Numbered from the stretch's first letter, positions 17,605-26,716 are shown. The stretch is 64,000 bases of DNA from CBDCFV01 sp965203835 (GCA_965203835.1 OZ241919.1:1240001-1304000); one strand, 5' to 3'. Notes: generated by a model from the sequence alone, not told the origin. Numbers and translations are program-made.

Positions 17605-19968
17605 ATGGCACATCCTGAAGAGGACATATTCCGGCCCAGCGAGTCCCGCTTGGTGCAAGCCAAGGGGAGGTTCCTGGATGACATCAAGCTGCCTGGGATG
17701 TGCTACGCGGCTTTCGTTCGCAGCCTGTACGCCCACGCCAATATTGCAAGCATCGACACGTCCGCCGCGCTTCAGGTGCCGGGCGCCATCGCCGTACTGA
17801 CACCGGAAGAAGTGCTGCCTTACGTCAACCCGGTGCGTCCGGCCACCCCCGGCGCGAGCGATTTTGCCCGGCCCTACGACAGATACCCCATGCCTCCCGG
17901 AAAGGTGGTCTTCACCGGCGAGCCGATAGTCGCGGTGGCCGCGGAGTCGCCGTACATCGCTGAAGACATGGCCGAGGCGGTGGTTATAGAGTACGAGCCA
18001 ATGCAGACGTTGGCCAACGTGGATGACAGCTTGGCGCCGGGCGCGCCGAAGATTCATGAAGGGATGGAGGACAACATCCTCTTCTACCGTGAGTTCGGGG
18101 GCGGCGATCCTGATGCAGCCTTCCAGCGGGCGGACCTGGTGCTGGAAAAGACTTTCCATTTCCCCCGGCAAACGGCCATTCCCTTGGAGGGTCGGGGGGT
18201 CATCGCCGACTACGACGGCGGGCAGGACCGCCTGACTCTCTACTCCGCCTGCCAAGCTCCCCACCGGGCGCGCTCCGTATTTTCCTCGGTACTGCGGCTT
18301 CCGGACCACTCGGTAAGGGTAATATCCCCCGACCTTGGCGGCGATTTCGGCATCAAAGGCACCGGCTACCCGGAGGCCATTGCGTTGACCTTCCTTTCCA
18401 AAAAGATTGGCCGCCCGGTCAAGTGGGTGGAGGACCGGATGGAAAACCTGCTGGCCTGCGCCCACGCCCACGAGCAGAGTGTGGAGGTATCGGTAGCCGC
18501 GGCTAACGACGGGACGGTGCTGGGCGTCCGCGCCAAGGTGTACGTCGACCAAGGCGCACACAGCCTCGGACCCGTGGGAGCGGGACTGGAGCCAATGACC
18601 ACGGGGCAGTCCATCGTCGGCCCCTACCACATCGACAACTACAACTGCCAATCCTACGGCGTTCTGACCAACAAGTGCCCCGGCGGGGCCTACCGGGGCG
18701 TGGGCACCGTCCAAGGCATATTCGTCATCGAACGAATCATGGACATGATCGCCCAGCGCCTTGACATGGACCCGGCGGAGGTACGCCGCCGCAACCTGAT
18801 CCAGTCCCACGAGATGCCATACAACACATCCGCCGGAAGATTGTACGACAGCGGCGACTACGTCGGGACGCTGGACAAGGTGCTCGAACTGTCGGAGTAC
18901 CAGGAGCTTCGCCGGAAGCAGGCCGAGGCCAGGGCCAACGGCGAATGGGTCGGAATCGGCATCGCCTGCTTCGTCGAACATACCAGTACCGGCTCGATGG
19001 ACTACCGGAGGCGGGGAGTAGTCGGCAACCCGGGATTTGACGCCGCCACGATACGGGTGGATGCCCGCGGCAACGTCCTGGTGGGCGTCAGCGCCCGGTC
19101 CAGCGGGCAGGGCCACGAAGCCGTGTTCGGCAGCTTGGCGGCCAGGGAAATCGGGGTGTCCTACGATACGGTGAAGATTCTCCAGGGCGACACCGACTCC
19201 ACGCCTTTCGGAACCGGCACCGGGGTCAGCAGAAGCGCGGTGAGCACGGGAGGGGCCATTCGCTTGGCCGCCCAGGACATTCGGCGCAAGGTGTTCGAGG
19301 TAGCCCGGTTCTTCCTCAACTCCGAGGACGAGGAGTTGGACATCGCCAATGGGCAGGTGTTCGTAAAGTCCGATCCCAGCCGGACGGTTCCCTTCACCAC
19401 GGTTGCCGGGGCTGCCTACAACGGCTCCCGCGAAGTGGTGTTGCCCGAGAACATCGAGCGGGGGCTGCACTCCACCCGCTCCTTCGACCCTCCGCACCAA
19501 GTCTTCGGCAACGGCGCCCACATCGCCCAAGTCAGGGTGGACCGGGAAACGGGGTTCGTCAAGCTGGAGCAATACTTCATTGTAGAGGACTGCGGCACCA
19601 TCCTTGACCATGTGATAGTGGACGGCCAGGTTGTCGGAGGGGCGGCCCAGGGAGTGGGCAACGCCCTGTTCGAGGAACTGCGGTACGACGATGGCGGCCA
19701 GCTTATCACCGGTTCGTTGATGGACTACCTGGTGCCCACCGCGACGGACATCCCCAATTTCCAAGCCATCCACACCGAGACCCCGTCGCCCTTCACCGAG
19801 GGTGGCGTGAAGGGCGTGGGCGAGGCCGGCACCGTCGGTGCATACTCAGCGGTAGCCAACGCCGTAGCGGACGCGATACTACCCGCTGGCGCGGAGCTTA
19901 CCGAGCCGCCGGTGGGGCCTCAACGCGTGTGGGGGTTGGTGCAGGCCGGCCGCAGCGGTTCTCCATAG
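17605..19968 (+). CDS. Molybdopterin-binding dehydrogenase large subunit (xanthine dehydrogenase/CoxL-like)
   Basis: Large subunit of a molybdenum hydroxylase, 787 aa from the ATG at 17605 (GGGGGAC upstream; a GTG at 17584 is the alternative). It shows the N-terminal aldehyde-oxidase a/b hammerhead domain (about 15-125) and the molybdopterin-binding domain with GGDFGIKG, GGAYRGVGT, and the active-site Glu in KGVGEAGTVGA (about E740). It oxidises an aldehyde, CO-like or N-heterocyclic substrate at a Mo centre. No FAD or 2Fe-2S subunit gene is adjacent, although the enzyme normally needs both. The AYRGVG loop lacks the AYRCSFR signature of form I CO dehydrogenase, so CO oxidation is not supported. 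Confidence 0.88.
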   Translation: MAHPEEDIFRPSESRLVQAKGRFLDDIKLPGMCYAAFVRSLYAHANIASIDTSAALQVPGAIAVLTPEEVLPYVNPVRPATPGASDFARPYDRYPMPPGKVVFTGEPIVAVAAESPYIAEDMAEAVVIEYEPMQTLANVDDSLAPGAPKIHEGMEDNILFYREFGGGDPDAAFQRADLVLEKTFHFPRQTAIPLEGRGVIADYDGGQDRLTLYSACQAPHRARSVFSSVLRLPDHSVRVISPDLGGDFGIKGTGYPEAIALTFLSKKIGRPVKWVEDRMENLLACAHAHEQSVEVSVAAANDGTVLGVRAKVYVDQGAHSLGPVGAGLEPMTTGQSIVGPYHIDNYNCQSYGVLTNKCPGGAYRGVGTVQGIFVIERIMDMIAQRLDMDPAEVRRRNLIQSHEMPYNTSAGRLYDSGDYVGTLDKVLELSEYQELRRKQAEARANGEWVGIGIACFVEHTSTGSMDYRRRGVVGNPGFDAATIRVDARGNVLVGVSARSSGQGHEAVFGSLAAREIGVSYDTVKILQGDTDSTPFGTGTGVSRSAVSTGGAIRLAAQDIRRKVFEVARFFLNSEDEELDIANGQVFVKSDPSRTVPFTTVAGAAYNGSREVVLPENIERGLHSTRSFDPPHQVFGNGAHIAQVRVDRETGFVKLEQYFIVEDCGTILDHVIVDGQVVGGAAQGVGNALFEELRYDDGGQLITGSLMDYLVPTATDIPNFQAIHTETPSPFTEGGVKGVGEAGTVGAYSAVANAVADAILPAGAELTEPPVGPQRVWGLVQAGRSGSP

Positions 19969-19991
19969 CCGCAGCGGCGCTGTTCCGGCCG

Positions 19992-21659
19992 CTACAGCGA
20001 CCCGTCGATGACTATGTCCAGAAGCGCCGGCTTCCCCGAAGCTACTGCTCGTTGAACGGCTGGCGCGATTTCGCCGGGTTCCACAATGCGCTCGCCATGC
20101 ACCCCCATGCTCCGGGCTATGGCGGCTACGTCGAAGGGAGTGGGGAAGTCGGAGTAGAGCAGGTTGTGCCCCGCAGGTTCGACTCCAAGGATGTCCTTCT
20201 GGTAGACGTTGAAGTTCACCTTCAGGACCCGGTAGCTGCCGTTGTTGCAGATTACGAAAACACACGGGATGTTGTCGTTGGCTGCCGTCCACAGGCCTTG
20301 AATGGTCATCATCGCGCTGCCGTCGCCGATGATGCCGAATACCGGCCTGTCGGGATAAGCGCACTGGGTGCCCATGGTGGCCCCGATGCCGCCGCCGATG
20401 GACTGGCCTCTAACGCCCACTATATCCCCCCGCTTGGCGCCCTGGAAGTAGTGGCGCACCGCGGCGCGGTTGCTGATGGAGTCGTCTACCACGATGGCGT
20501 TGGATGGCAAGGCTTGGGCCAGCTCGGACATCATCCTGGCGGGAATCATGGGGAGGCTGTCCCACCGCCCGGCTACCGTTTGCTCGTAGGCTTGGCGCCT
20601 GTCCTTGGCTTCCTGGGTCACCGTGGCTTGGCGGTTGCGAATTTCACCTTCCAGCGCGGGCGACAAGCGCGGCTTGAGTGCCTCGATAAGCTCCTCCAAG
20701 GCTCGCCCGCAGTGGGCGACGATGCCCACATCGGTGGGCTCGTTCTTGCCTACGCGGCCCGGGATGGGATCTATGTGAATCAGCTTTACATCTGGGTCAA
20801 GTACAACGTCGCCCCAGTAGAACAGTTCTTCGAACACATCCATCCCGACCGCCAGGACCAGGTCAACGGTATGCAGGACTTCCCTGCTGGCCTCTACCCT
20901 CAATGAATGGGTGCCGAAATACTGCGGATGGGTAGTCGGGAAGGAGACCTCGGCGGCCCGCGACTGGTACACCGGCAGGCCCAGCAACTCGGCCAACTCC
21001 ACGGCCTGCCCCACTGCGCCGTCGTCGGAAACCCGGTCCCCGACGATCATCATGGGGCTCTTGGCAGCCAGCAGCAACTCGGCGGCTTCCTGTATCCCGT
21101 TGGCTCCCGGCCGCGTGGAGTCGTGGATTTTGCTGGACGGCACGATGTTCATTTCGGCCATACCCTCAAGGGCGTTGGAGGTGAACCCGACGTAAACCGG
21201 TCCCTTGGGATGGCTGTTGGCCTCGTTGAATGCCCTCCGCATGGCGCCCGGAATCTGGTCGGCCAGGGTCAACTCCGCCGCCCACTTGGTGACCGGTCGG
21301 ACAAGCTCCGCCAAATCGGTCTTGGCCCCGGTGATGCTGCGCGCGTCGTAGTTCGCCGACGTCACCACCATTGGAGTGCCGGTGTTGAGGGCGTCCAGCA
21401 TCAGGGCAATGCCGTTGGCCAGACCGCTGTCCACGTGGAGGCTGACGAATGACGCCGTGCCGGTAGCGCGGGCGTAGGACTCGCCCATACCCACGGCGAC
21501 ACTTTCCTGCAAAGTGAGGATGTACTTGAACTCCGGGTAATCACCCAGCATGTCTATGATGGGGCCTTCGCTGGTGCCGGGGTTGCCGAATATGTACTCA
21601 ACCCCCTCGGCCTTCAACATCTCCAGCAGGGCGCGCTTTCCGGGCATCAATTCGGGCAT
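19992..21659 (-). CDS. Thiamine-diphosphate enzyme, benzoylformate decarboxylase/acetolactate synthase-like
   Basis: Three-domain ThDP enzyme, 555 aa. The FGNPGTSEG motif (25-32) and catalytic Glu52 (LTLQE) mark the PYR domain; GDGSAMMTIQGLWTAAND...NNGSYR marks the ThDP/Mg site. The NPGTSE motif and the short C-terminal domain favour a 2-oxo-acid decarboxylase or related carboligase over anabolic acetolactate synthase. It converges on the molybdoenzyme gene with a 23-bp gap. Substrate unknown. Confidence 0.85.
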   Translation of the reverse strand: MPELMPGKRALLEMLKAEGVEYIFGNPGTSEGPIIDMLGDYPEFKYILTLQESVAVGMGESYARATGTASFVSLHVDSGLANGIALMLDALNTGTPMVVTSANYDARSITGAKTDLAELVRPVTKWAAELTLADQIPGAMRRAFNEANSHPKGPVYVGFTSNALEGMAEMNIVPSSKIHDSTRPGANGIQEAAELLLAAKSPMMIVGDRVSDDGAVGQAVELAELLGLPVYQSRAAEVSFPTTHPQYFGTHSLRVEASREVLHTVDLVLAVGMDVFEELFYWGDVVLDPDVKLIHIDPIPGRVGKNEPTDVGIVAHCGRALEELIEALKPRLSPALEGEIRNRQATVTQEAKDRRQAYEQTVAGRWDSLPMIPARMMSELAQALPSNAIVVDDSISNRAAVRHYFQGAKRGDIVGVRGQSIGGGIGATMGTQCAYPDRPVFGIIGDGSAMMTIQGLWTAANDNIPCVFVICNNGSYRVLKVNFNVYQKDILGVEPAGHNLLYSDFPTPFDVAAIARSMGVHGERIVEPGEIAPAVQRAVASGKPALLDIVIDGSL

Positions 21660-21724
21660 GGTCTACCTCACTCTTTGACCTGATATTTGCTTGTTGACAT
21701 GGTGGATGGACAACCTGACGCCGG

Positions 21725-21994
21725 CTATCCGCCTCGGGCAAGTTGAGCGACCAGCACACCTACCAGTGAGACCAAGGCCACGATCACCGCGCCGCCTATT
21801 CCCAGGACCGCCAAGGTAAGCCGGTCTATCCGTCCGTTGATTGCCCGGACTTCCTGGTGGAGTTCCTGGCGGACGCCTTGGATAGATTCGCGTAGGTCTT
21901 GGATAGATTCGCGTAGGTCCTGGATAGCCTGGACCATGAGGTCCATACGTCCTTCCAGCCGCCCCAAACGAGTGTCGTCACTTTCGGAGATCAT
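21725..21994 (-). CDS. Small coiled-coil, single-TM protein (copy 2)
   Basis: 89-aa protein: N-terminal charged segment, a heptad-rich region (about 12-60) with a doubled RESIQDL unit, and one C-terminal membrane helix (about 61-83, LAVLGIGGAVIVALVSLVGV). Likely a membrane-anchored coiled coil, C-tail type. It differs from copy 1 mainly by 18 extra residues in the coil (RESIQDLRESIQGVRQEL region). Its start codon overlaps the stop codon of the truncated aldolase remnant, copying the arrangement upstream. Function unknown. Confidence 0.7.
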   Translation of the reverse strand: MISESDDTRLGRLEGRMDLMVQAIQDLRESIQDLRESIQGVRQELHQEVRAINGRIDRLTLAVLGIGGAVIVALVSLVGVLVAQLARGG

Positions 21995-22126
21995 GCTGTT
22001 CTCCCCTCATTCAAAGCCTTGCTGAAGGCTTCAAAAATCGTTTCGTTGGACTTTCTCAATATGCTGGTATTCACCGTGAGCCTGGAAAGCCGACGGGTGC
22101 TCTCGTCAGGATAGATAAAGATCATT
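21991..22126 (-). pseudogene. Duplicated C-terminal remnant of threonine aldolase
   Basis: The minus strand encodes about 43 residues beginning IFIYPDESTRRLSRLTVN, matching the last 43 residues of the intact gene at 22351-23493 (FIYPDESTGHISRLTVN...) with several substitutions. There is no catalytic domain, so it is a by-product of the tandem duplication. It may still be translated as a short leader coupled to copy 2 of the small membrane protein. Confidence 0.8.
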
Positions 22127-22138
22127 ACAGTACGCCGG

Positions 22139-22354
22139 CTATCCGCCCCGGGCAAGTTGAGCGGCCAGCACACCTACGAGTGAGACCAAGGCCACGATTA
22201 CCGCGCTGCCCATTCCCAAAACCGCCAGGGTAAGGTGGTCTATCCGTGCGTTGGTTGCCCGGACTTCGTTTCGGAGGTCCTGAATGGCCTGGACCATAAG
22301 GTCCATCCGTCCTTCCAAACGCCCCAAGCGGGTGTCGTCACTCTCGGAGATCAT
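22139..22354 (-). CDS. Small coiled-coil, single-TM protein (copy 1)
   Basis: 71-aa protein: charged N-terminus (ISESDDTRLGRLEGRMDLM), short coiled coil, and one C-terminal membrane helix (about 43-65). The first four bases overlap the end of the threonine aldolase gene (ATGA), indicating translational coupling. Near-identical ends to the 89-aa copy. Such proteins resemble small membrane-tethered coiled coils of unknown role; no catalytic motif is present. Confidence 0.7.
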   Translation of the reverse strand: MISESDDTRLGRLEGRMDLMVQAIQDLRNEVRATNARIDHLTLAVLGMGSAVIVALVSLVGVLAAQLARGG

Positions 22355-23493
22355 GCCTTTCTCCCCTCACTCAAAGCCGTACTGAAGCCTTCAAAAATCG
22401 TTTCGTTGGACTTTCGCAACATGCTTGTATTCACCGTGAGCCTGGAAATGTGACCGGTGCTCTCGTCTGGGTAGATAAACATGTCACGGCGGCGCAGGCT
22501 CTCCGCGAACTTATCGCCGTCCACGTCGGGAGGAAGCGTCAAGGGGAAAATGTTGGAGCCATGCTCGAACTTCCCAACCTCGAGACCCGGCAAGTCGTTC
22601 AGCTTCTCAAACAAGTCGCCGGCCTTGTGCATCGCCTTTTGGAACTGTTCCTCAAACCCGTTTAATCCCTTCAGGGCCAGGCTGGCGGCGAAGCAGGAAG
22701 AGGAGAGGCCGGCCCCGAACATCCTCCTGGTGTGGTACATGCCGCCCAGAAGGCTGGAGTCTCCGGCAAGTATCGCGCCGAACGGCGCGCCGAAGTACTT
22801 GTACAACGAGACGTACACGGTGTCGAACAGGGAGGCGTACTCCATGACCGGCACCCCGGTGGCGGCGGACATCATGTAGAGGCGGGCGCCGTCGAGGTGG
22901 GTCCCTATCCCCATATCCCTGCAATACTCGGTGATGGCCTTCATCTCCGGGAACGGCACTACCTGTCCCGCTTGGCGGCGCACCGGGCTTTCTATCATCA
23001 CCGCGCCCACAGGGGTCAGCACCCTTCCGGCCGTGGACTCTTCAACAACCCCTTTCAACTCTTCCAAGGTGAAACCGGGACGCCCTTTGGCCAACGGGAC
23101 CAGGTTGATGCCGCTCAATTGAGTAACGCAATCGCCGCTGTCGTGGTAAAGGTGGCTCTGCTCTTGGACGATTGCCCTAGGCTTGCCGTTGCAAAGGGCG
23201 CGGATGGCCAGATGGTTGGCCAGGGTGCCGGTAGGCATGAAGACTGCCGCTTCCTTCCCCAACAACTCGGCAAATCGGGTCTCAAGTTTTGCGACGTCCC
23301 CTCCCAAAGAGTAGGAATCGCTCTCAAAGCCCAACTGGGCTTCGGCTTCAACCAGTTGGCGCAACATCGACTGGGGACTCTTGGGTTCGCCGTCACCCCG
23401 GAAAACCACGGAGGTCTCGGTTTCCTCGCAGGCAATTGGCCCGGTTGCAACCACTTGACTTTGATGATCGAGGCTACTAGCTAAGGCAGACAT
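22351..23493 (-). CDS. Low-specificity threonine aldolase/beta-eliminating lyase
   Basis: PLP enzyme of fold type I, 380 aa, cleaving L-threonine or allo-threonine to glycine and acetaldehyde, or a related beta-hydroxy amino acid. Visible elements: FMPTGTLANHLAI (phosphate binding), THLDGARL (Asp for the PLP nitrogen), and the Schiff-base lysine in SLYKYFGAPFGA (about K230). The N-terminal extension of about 40 residues is unusual. Its last codons overlap the start of a small membrane protein gene, and its 3' end is duplicated downstream. Confidence 0.88.
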   Translation of the reverse strand: MSALASSLDHQSQVVATGPIACEETETSVVFRGDGEPKSPQSMLRQLVEAEAQLGFESDSYSLGGDVAKLETRFAELLGKEAAVFMPTGTLANHLAIRALCNGKPRAIVQEQSHLYHDSGDCVTQLSGINLVPLAKGRPGFTLEELKGVVEESTAGRVLTPVGAVMIESPVRRQAGQVVPFPEMKAITEYCRDMGIGTHLDGARLYMMSAATGVPVMEYASLFDTVYVSLYKYFGAPFGAILAGDSSLLGGMYHTRRMFGAGLSSSCFAASLALKGLNGFEEQFQKAMHKAGDLFEKLNDLPGLEVGKFEHGSNIFPLTLPPDVDGDKFAESLRRRDMFIYPDESTGHISRLTVNTSMLRKSNETIFEGFSTALSEGRKA

Positions 23494-23559
23494 GGTAAAC
23501 CGCCGCTAAGGGGCCACAGGACAGAATAAAGGGATGGTACCGGGCAACGTGCGGGTTGT

Positions 23560-23760
23560 CTACACACCGGGATATTCCTTGGTCGGCAACCTGGGAGTGG
23601 CCCCGCCCAAGCTAAGCGACCGGGGGTACTTGTCATACTCCATGAACGCACCTCCCCAATCTCCCGGCCGGTGCCTGCACCGGGGACATTCCAAGGGGGG
23701 TTCGTCGGGCGTCCATGAGTAGTCGCACCGAGGGCATAGCAACTTAGTGATGTCGATCAC
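23560..23760 (-). CDS. Small zinc-ribbon protein
   Basis: 66-aa protein with two CxxC pairs, LCPRCDYSW (about 8-15) and LECPRCRHRP (about 23-32), the pattern of a rubredoxin-like zinc ribbon found in small regulatory or nucleic-acid-binding proteins. Start is uncertain: the best open start is GTG at 23760, with AAGAAAGGG almost touching it. It is separated by 66 bases from the aldolase gene on the same strand. Function unknown. Confidence 0.55.
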   Translation of the reverse strand: MIDITKLLCPRCDYSWTPDEPPLECPRCRHRPGDWGGAFMEYDKYPRSLSLGGATPRLPTKEYPGV

Positions 23761-23895
23761 CCCTTTCTTGGCTACGAAGCTTGCCTTTATGTCAGAGTAG
23801 TTGTAACAGATTCCTGGCCGACAATGCTACTCTCACGGTTATCCCAACTTATACCTCAATAGTTCTTGATATTCATTATGGCTTGCCATACCCTG

Positions 23896-23925
23896 TTGGA
23901 CTCGCGGACTCAGGAATGCTAAGAT
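23896..23925 (+). promoter_or_regulatory. Candidate promoter for the DUF1800/DUF1501 pair
   Basis: TTGGAC (23896-23901), 18-nt spacer, TAAGAT (23920-23925), about 60 nt before the start codon at 23987. Confidence 0.4.
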
Positions 23926-23986
23926 ATGCACTAATGTCGCCGGAATGTGCGGCAAGATGCATCGTGCTCAAAGCAAAGGAGAACGT

Positions 23987-25390
23987 ATGGGAAATAACGA
24001 CACCGCTTTGATGGCTCACCTGATGCGCCGGGCCGGATTCGGGGCCCAGTACCACGAGATCGAAGAGCGCGCGGCGAAGGGCTACGAAGAGACCGTCGAG
24101 GAACTCCTCAATCCCGAGGAAAATTCCAACGGGATGGACCTGGACCTGGTGTCCCGGTACTTCATCGAGTGGAACCACTTCGCCAGGGCCACGCCGGAAT
24201 ACTTCGCTTGGAGGATGATCAACTCCAAGGCCCAGTTGGAAGAGAAGATGGTCCTCTTCTGGCACAGCATCCTGTGCACTTCCGACAGCAAGCTGCAAAG
24301 CTATCCGACTCACTATCAAGAGCTGGAGATGTTCCGCAAGCACGGTATGGGCAGCTTCCGGGATATTCTGATCGAAATCTCCAAGGACCCGGGCATGATC
24401 TACTACTTGGACAACTGCCTGAGTCACAAGGACGCCATCAACGAGAACTACGGCCGCGAGTTGCTGGAGTTGTTCTCACTGGGTGTGGGCATGGACGGAC
24501 AGTTCAACTACACCGAGGACGACGTAAAGGAATGCGCCAGGGCGTTTACTGGCTGGACCATCACCAACAATATCCCCGGTCAGCCCTACGGACGGTACGA
24601 GGCGCAGTTCATCTACAACGCCGATGACCATGACGAAGGAGAAAAGACCTTCCTGGGCGAGACCGGCAACTTCAACGGCGAGGACATCATAGACATCATC
24701 GTCAAGCAGCCGGCGGCGGCCAGGTTCCTCTCCCGCCACCTCTACAGCTATTTCGTGGCCGACGAAGTGGGCGTCCCGTCCTGGATGAACACGCCCCCGG
24801 TGGACATGGAAACGATCAAGATGCTGGAAGACGAGTACTTCCGCTCCGGGTACAACATCCGCTCTATGCTGCGGGTGTTGTTCAACTCCGACGCCTTCAA
24901 GAACGCCCGGTTCCGCCGGATCAAGAGCCCCATCGAGACGGTCATCGGCACCCTGAGAATGGTCGGCGACTGGACCACTCCCAAACCCGGCTTCGAGTTC
25001 ATATTTGATGAAATGAAGTACATGGGCCAGGAGCCCCTGAACCCGCCTTCCGTCGAGGGATGGCACACCGGCAGAGAGTGGATCGACGGCGGCACCCTGG
25101 TGCACCGCATCAACTTCACCGCCGATTTCCTTGGCGACACTGAATACCCAGGCATCCAGGAAATCATAAGCAGGCTGTCGGCTGACGCTCCCAGCATCTC
25201 TCCGGAGGAACTGGTGGACGGTAGCCTGCGTTTGTTGGGGCATTACGAACTGGCCGACCAGAACCGCAGAATGCTGATATCGAAGGTCGAGAAGAACGGG
25301 CAAATGACGACCGGCACTCCGGAATTTTCGGAGCAGGTCGCCGAGATGCTGCAGTTGATAGCATCCACCAAAGAGTATTTGTACGCTTAG
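23987..25390 (+). CDS. DUF1800 family protein
   Basis: 467-aa protein of the DUF1800 family: AHLMRRAGFGA at the N-terminus, KMVLFWHSILCTSDSKL, the NYGRELLELFSLGVG signature, DVKECARAFTGW and a C-terminal helix-rich part with PPSVEGWHTGREWIDG. Start at 23987 chosen for AAAGGAGAACGT upstream. The molecular role of DUF1800 is not established; it is nearly always paired with a DUF1501 gene, as here (86-nt gap). Unlike many family members it has no export signal I can see. Confidence 0.9.
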   Translation: MGNNDTALMAHLMRRAGFGAQYHEIEERAAKGYEETVEELLNPEENSNGMDLDLVSRYFIEWNHFARATPEYFAWRMINSKAQLEEKMVLFWHSILCTSDSKLQSYPTHYQELEMFRKHGMGSFRDILIEISKDPGMIYYLDNCLSHKDAINENYGRELLELFSLGVGMDGQFNYTEDDVKECARAFTGWTITNNIPGQPYGRYEAQFIYNADDHDEGEKTFLGETGNFNGEDIIDIIVKQPAAARFLSRHLYSYFVADEVGVPSWMNTPPVDMETIKMLEDEYFRSGYNIRSMLRVLFNSDAFKNARFRRIKSPIETVIGTLRMVGDWTTPKPGFEFIFDEMKYMGQEPLNPPSVEGWHTGREWIDGGTLVHRINFTADFLGDTEYPGIQEIISRLSADAPSISPEELVDGSLRLLGHYELADQNRRMLISKVEKNGQMTTGTPEFSEQVAEMLQLIASTKEYLYA

Positions 25391-25476
25391 GGCTACGCTC
25401 CGGGAATCTACCGCCCTGAACGGAACAGCATTCAAGAGCATGGCTGACACAGCCGCAATTTGGTAAGGAGAAGGAA

Positions 25477-26613
25477 ATGACATCCAACAGAAAAGACCCG
25501 GTGCTAGTAGTCCTCCAAATGTCGGGCGCTTTCGATGCGCTCAACACGGTTATTCCTTATAACGACCCCTTGTACGCGGACTACAGGCCCGTTTTGAAGG
25601 TGGACCCGGAACAAGTCCTGGACATCGACGGCAAAGTCGGGTTCCACCCGTCCATGAATTCGCTGAAAGAGCTTTACGACGAAGGCAAAGTGGCAGTCAT
25701 CCAGGGCATCGGCTATCCTGAGCCCAACCGCTCCCACTTCCGCTCCATGGACATATGGCACACCGCCGAGCCGGCGAAGCAGGCGACGGAAGGCTGGCTG
25801 GGCAAGGCCATCCGGGACATTGACCCCCACAACGAGAACGTCCTCACCGCGGTGAACTTCGGCCGCGGCCTCCCGCGGGCATTGGCCGCGCCCGGCGTGT
25901 CCGTTGCTTCCGTTGGCGACCTGAACAACTACGGCGTACTGACCGGGCTGGACGCGGAGGATCAGAGGGTGGAAGCGTTGGACATCTTCTCCCGCATGTA
26001 CTCCCCGGCCATCGGCACCGGCCCCACCAACGACTACCTGTCCCAGACAGGGTTGGATGTCCTGAAGGGCGCCGACATCCTCAGCACTGCCCCGTTGAAG
26101 TACTCCTCCAGCGTGGAGTATGGCGGCGGCTACTTTACCGAGTGGGTGAAGAGCATCGCCCAAGTCCACTTGGCCGACTTCGGCACCCGTGTGCTGTACA
26201 CCAGCCTCAACCCCGGCGCTTTCGACACCCATGCCAACCAGAACATCGCCTTCCCCAAACTGTGGGCTGAAGTGACCAACGCGGTAGGCGACCTTTACCA
26301 GGACCTCAAAGAGCACCACGCCAACGAGGAAGTGGTGATGTTGATGTTCACCGAGTTCGGCCGCCGGGTGAAGGAGAACGGCTCCGGCACCGACCACGGT
26401 TCCGGCAGCGTGGCCTTCGTGATCGGCGACGCGGTGAATGGCGGCGCTTACGGTGAGTACCCGTCCCTCGAACCCGGCAAGCTGGACGAAGGCGACCTGC
26501 GGTGGAACAACGACTTCCGGTCCACCTACGCCACCCTGTTGGAACAGTGGATGGGGCTGGACTCCAAGCCCATCCTCGGCGGCTCCTTCGAGCAGTTCGA
26601 CTTCATAAAGTAA
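25477..26613 (+). CDS. DUF1501 family protein
   Basis: 378-aa protein of the DUF1501 (sulfatase/alkaline-phosphatase-like fold) family. Typical stretches: LVVLQMSGAFDALNTVIPY, GFHPSMNSLKELYDEGKVAVIQGIGYPEPNRSHFRSMDIW, FDTHANQ, MLMFTEFGRRVKENGSGTDHGSG. The family usually reads GG(A)WDGLNT; here SGAFDALNT. TAAGGAGAAGGAA precedes the ATG. No Tat signal is visible, though many DUF1501 proteins have one. Partner of the DUF1800 protein; biochemical role unknown. Confidence 0.9.
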   Translation: MTSNRKDPVLVVLQMSGAFDALNTVIPYNDPLYADYRPVLKVDPEQVLDIDGKVGFHPSMNSLKELYDEGKVAVIQGIGYPEPNRSHFRSMDIWHTAEPAKQATEGWLGKAIRDIDPHNENVLTAVNFGRGLPRALAAPGVSVASVGDLNNYGVLTGLDAEDQRVEALDIFSRMYSPAIGTGPTNDYLSQTGLDVLKGADILSTAPLKYSSSVEYGGGYFTEWVKSIAQVHLADFGTRVLYTSLNPGAFDTHANQNIAFPKLWAEVTNAVGDLYQDLKEHHANEEVVMLMFTEFGRRVKENGSGTDHGSGSVAFVIGDAVNGGAYGEYPSLEPGKLDEGDLRWNNDFRSTYATLLEQWMGLDSKPILGGSFEQFDFIK

Positions 26614-26637
26614 GTAATCAGGCGACCCTGCATGTTG

Positions 26638-26670
26638 CCCAGCCTTGCGTCATAAATGCGCAAGGCTGGG
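26638..26670 (+). terminator. Stem-loop after the DUF1501 gene
   Basis: CCCAGCCTTGCG (26638-26649) pairs with CGCAAGGCTGGG (26659-26670), 9-nt loop. No clear T-run follows (ATAAAGCTTAG), so termination efficiency is uncertain. Confidence 0.6.
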
Positions 26671-26716
26671 ATAAAGCTTAGTCGTCACCCCCAAATTGAC
26701 GCCTCCCTTCCCGTCT

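Larger units (their letters stand above)
21719..22484. repeat. Tandem duplication of about 350-410 bp
   Basis: Segment 22132-22484 and segment 21719-22126 are homologous along their length (both begin ACGCCGGCTATCCGCC on the plus strand and end near GTGCTCTCGTC.GG.TAGATAAA). Each holds, in minus-strand order, the last part of the threonine aldolase gene and a small coiled-coil membrane protein gene. The second copy has an extra 54 bp. Divergence of a few percent or more shows the event is not very recent. Confidence 0.85.

Noticed and set aside
17389..19773. 794-codon reverse-strand open frame opposite the molybdoenzyme gene
   Set aside because: It is an artefact of G/C-rich third codon positions; it has no family motif, while the forward frame is a clear molybdopterin dehydrogenase.
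17605..19968. Carbon monoxide dehydrogenase (CoxL) assignment
   Set aside because: The form I active-site loop AYRCSFR is absent and no coxS or coxM is adjacent.
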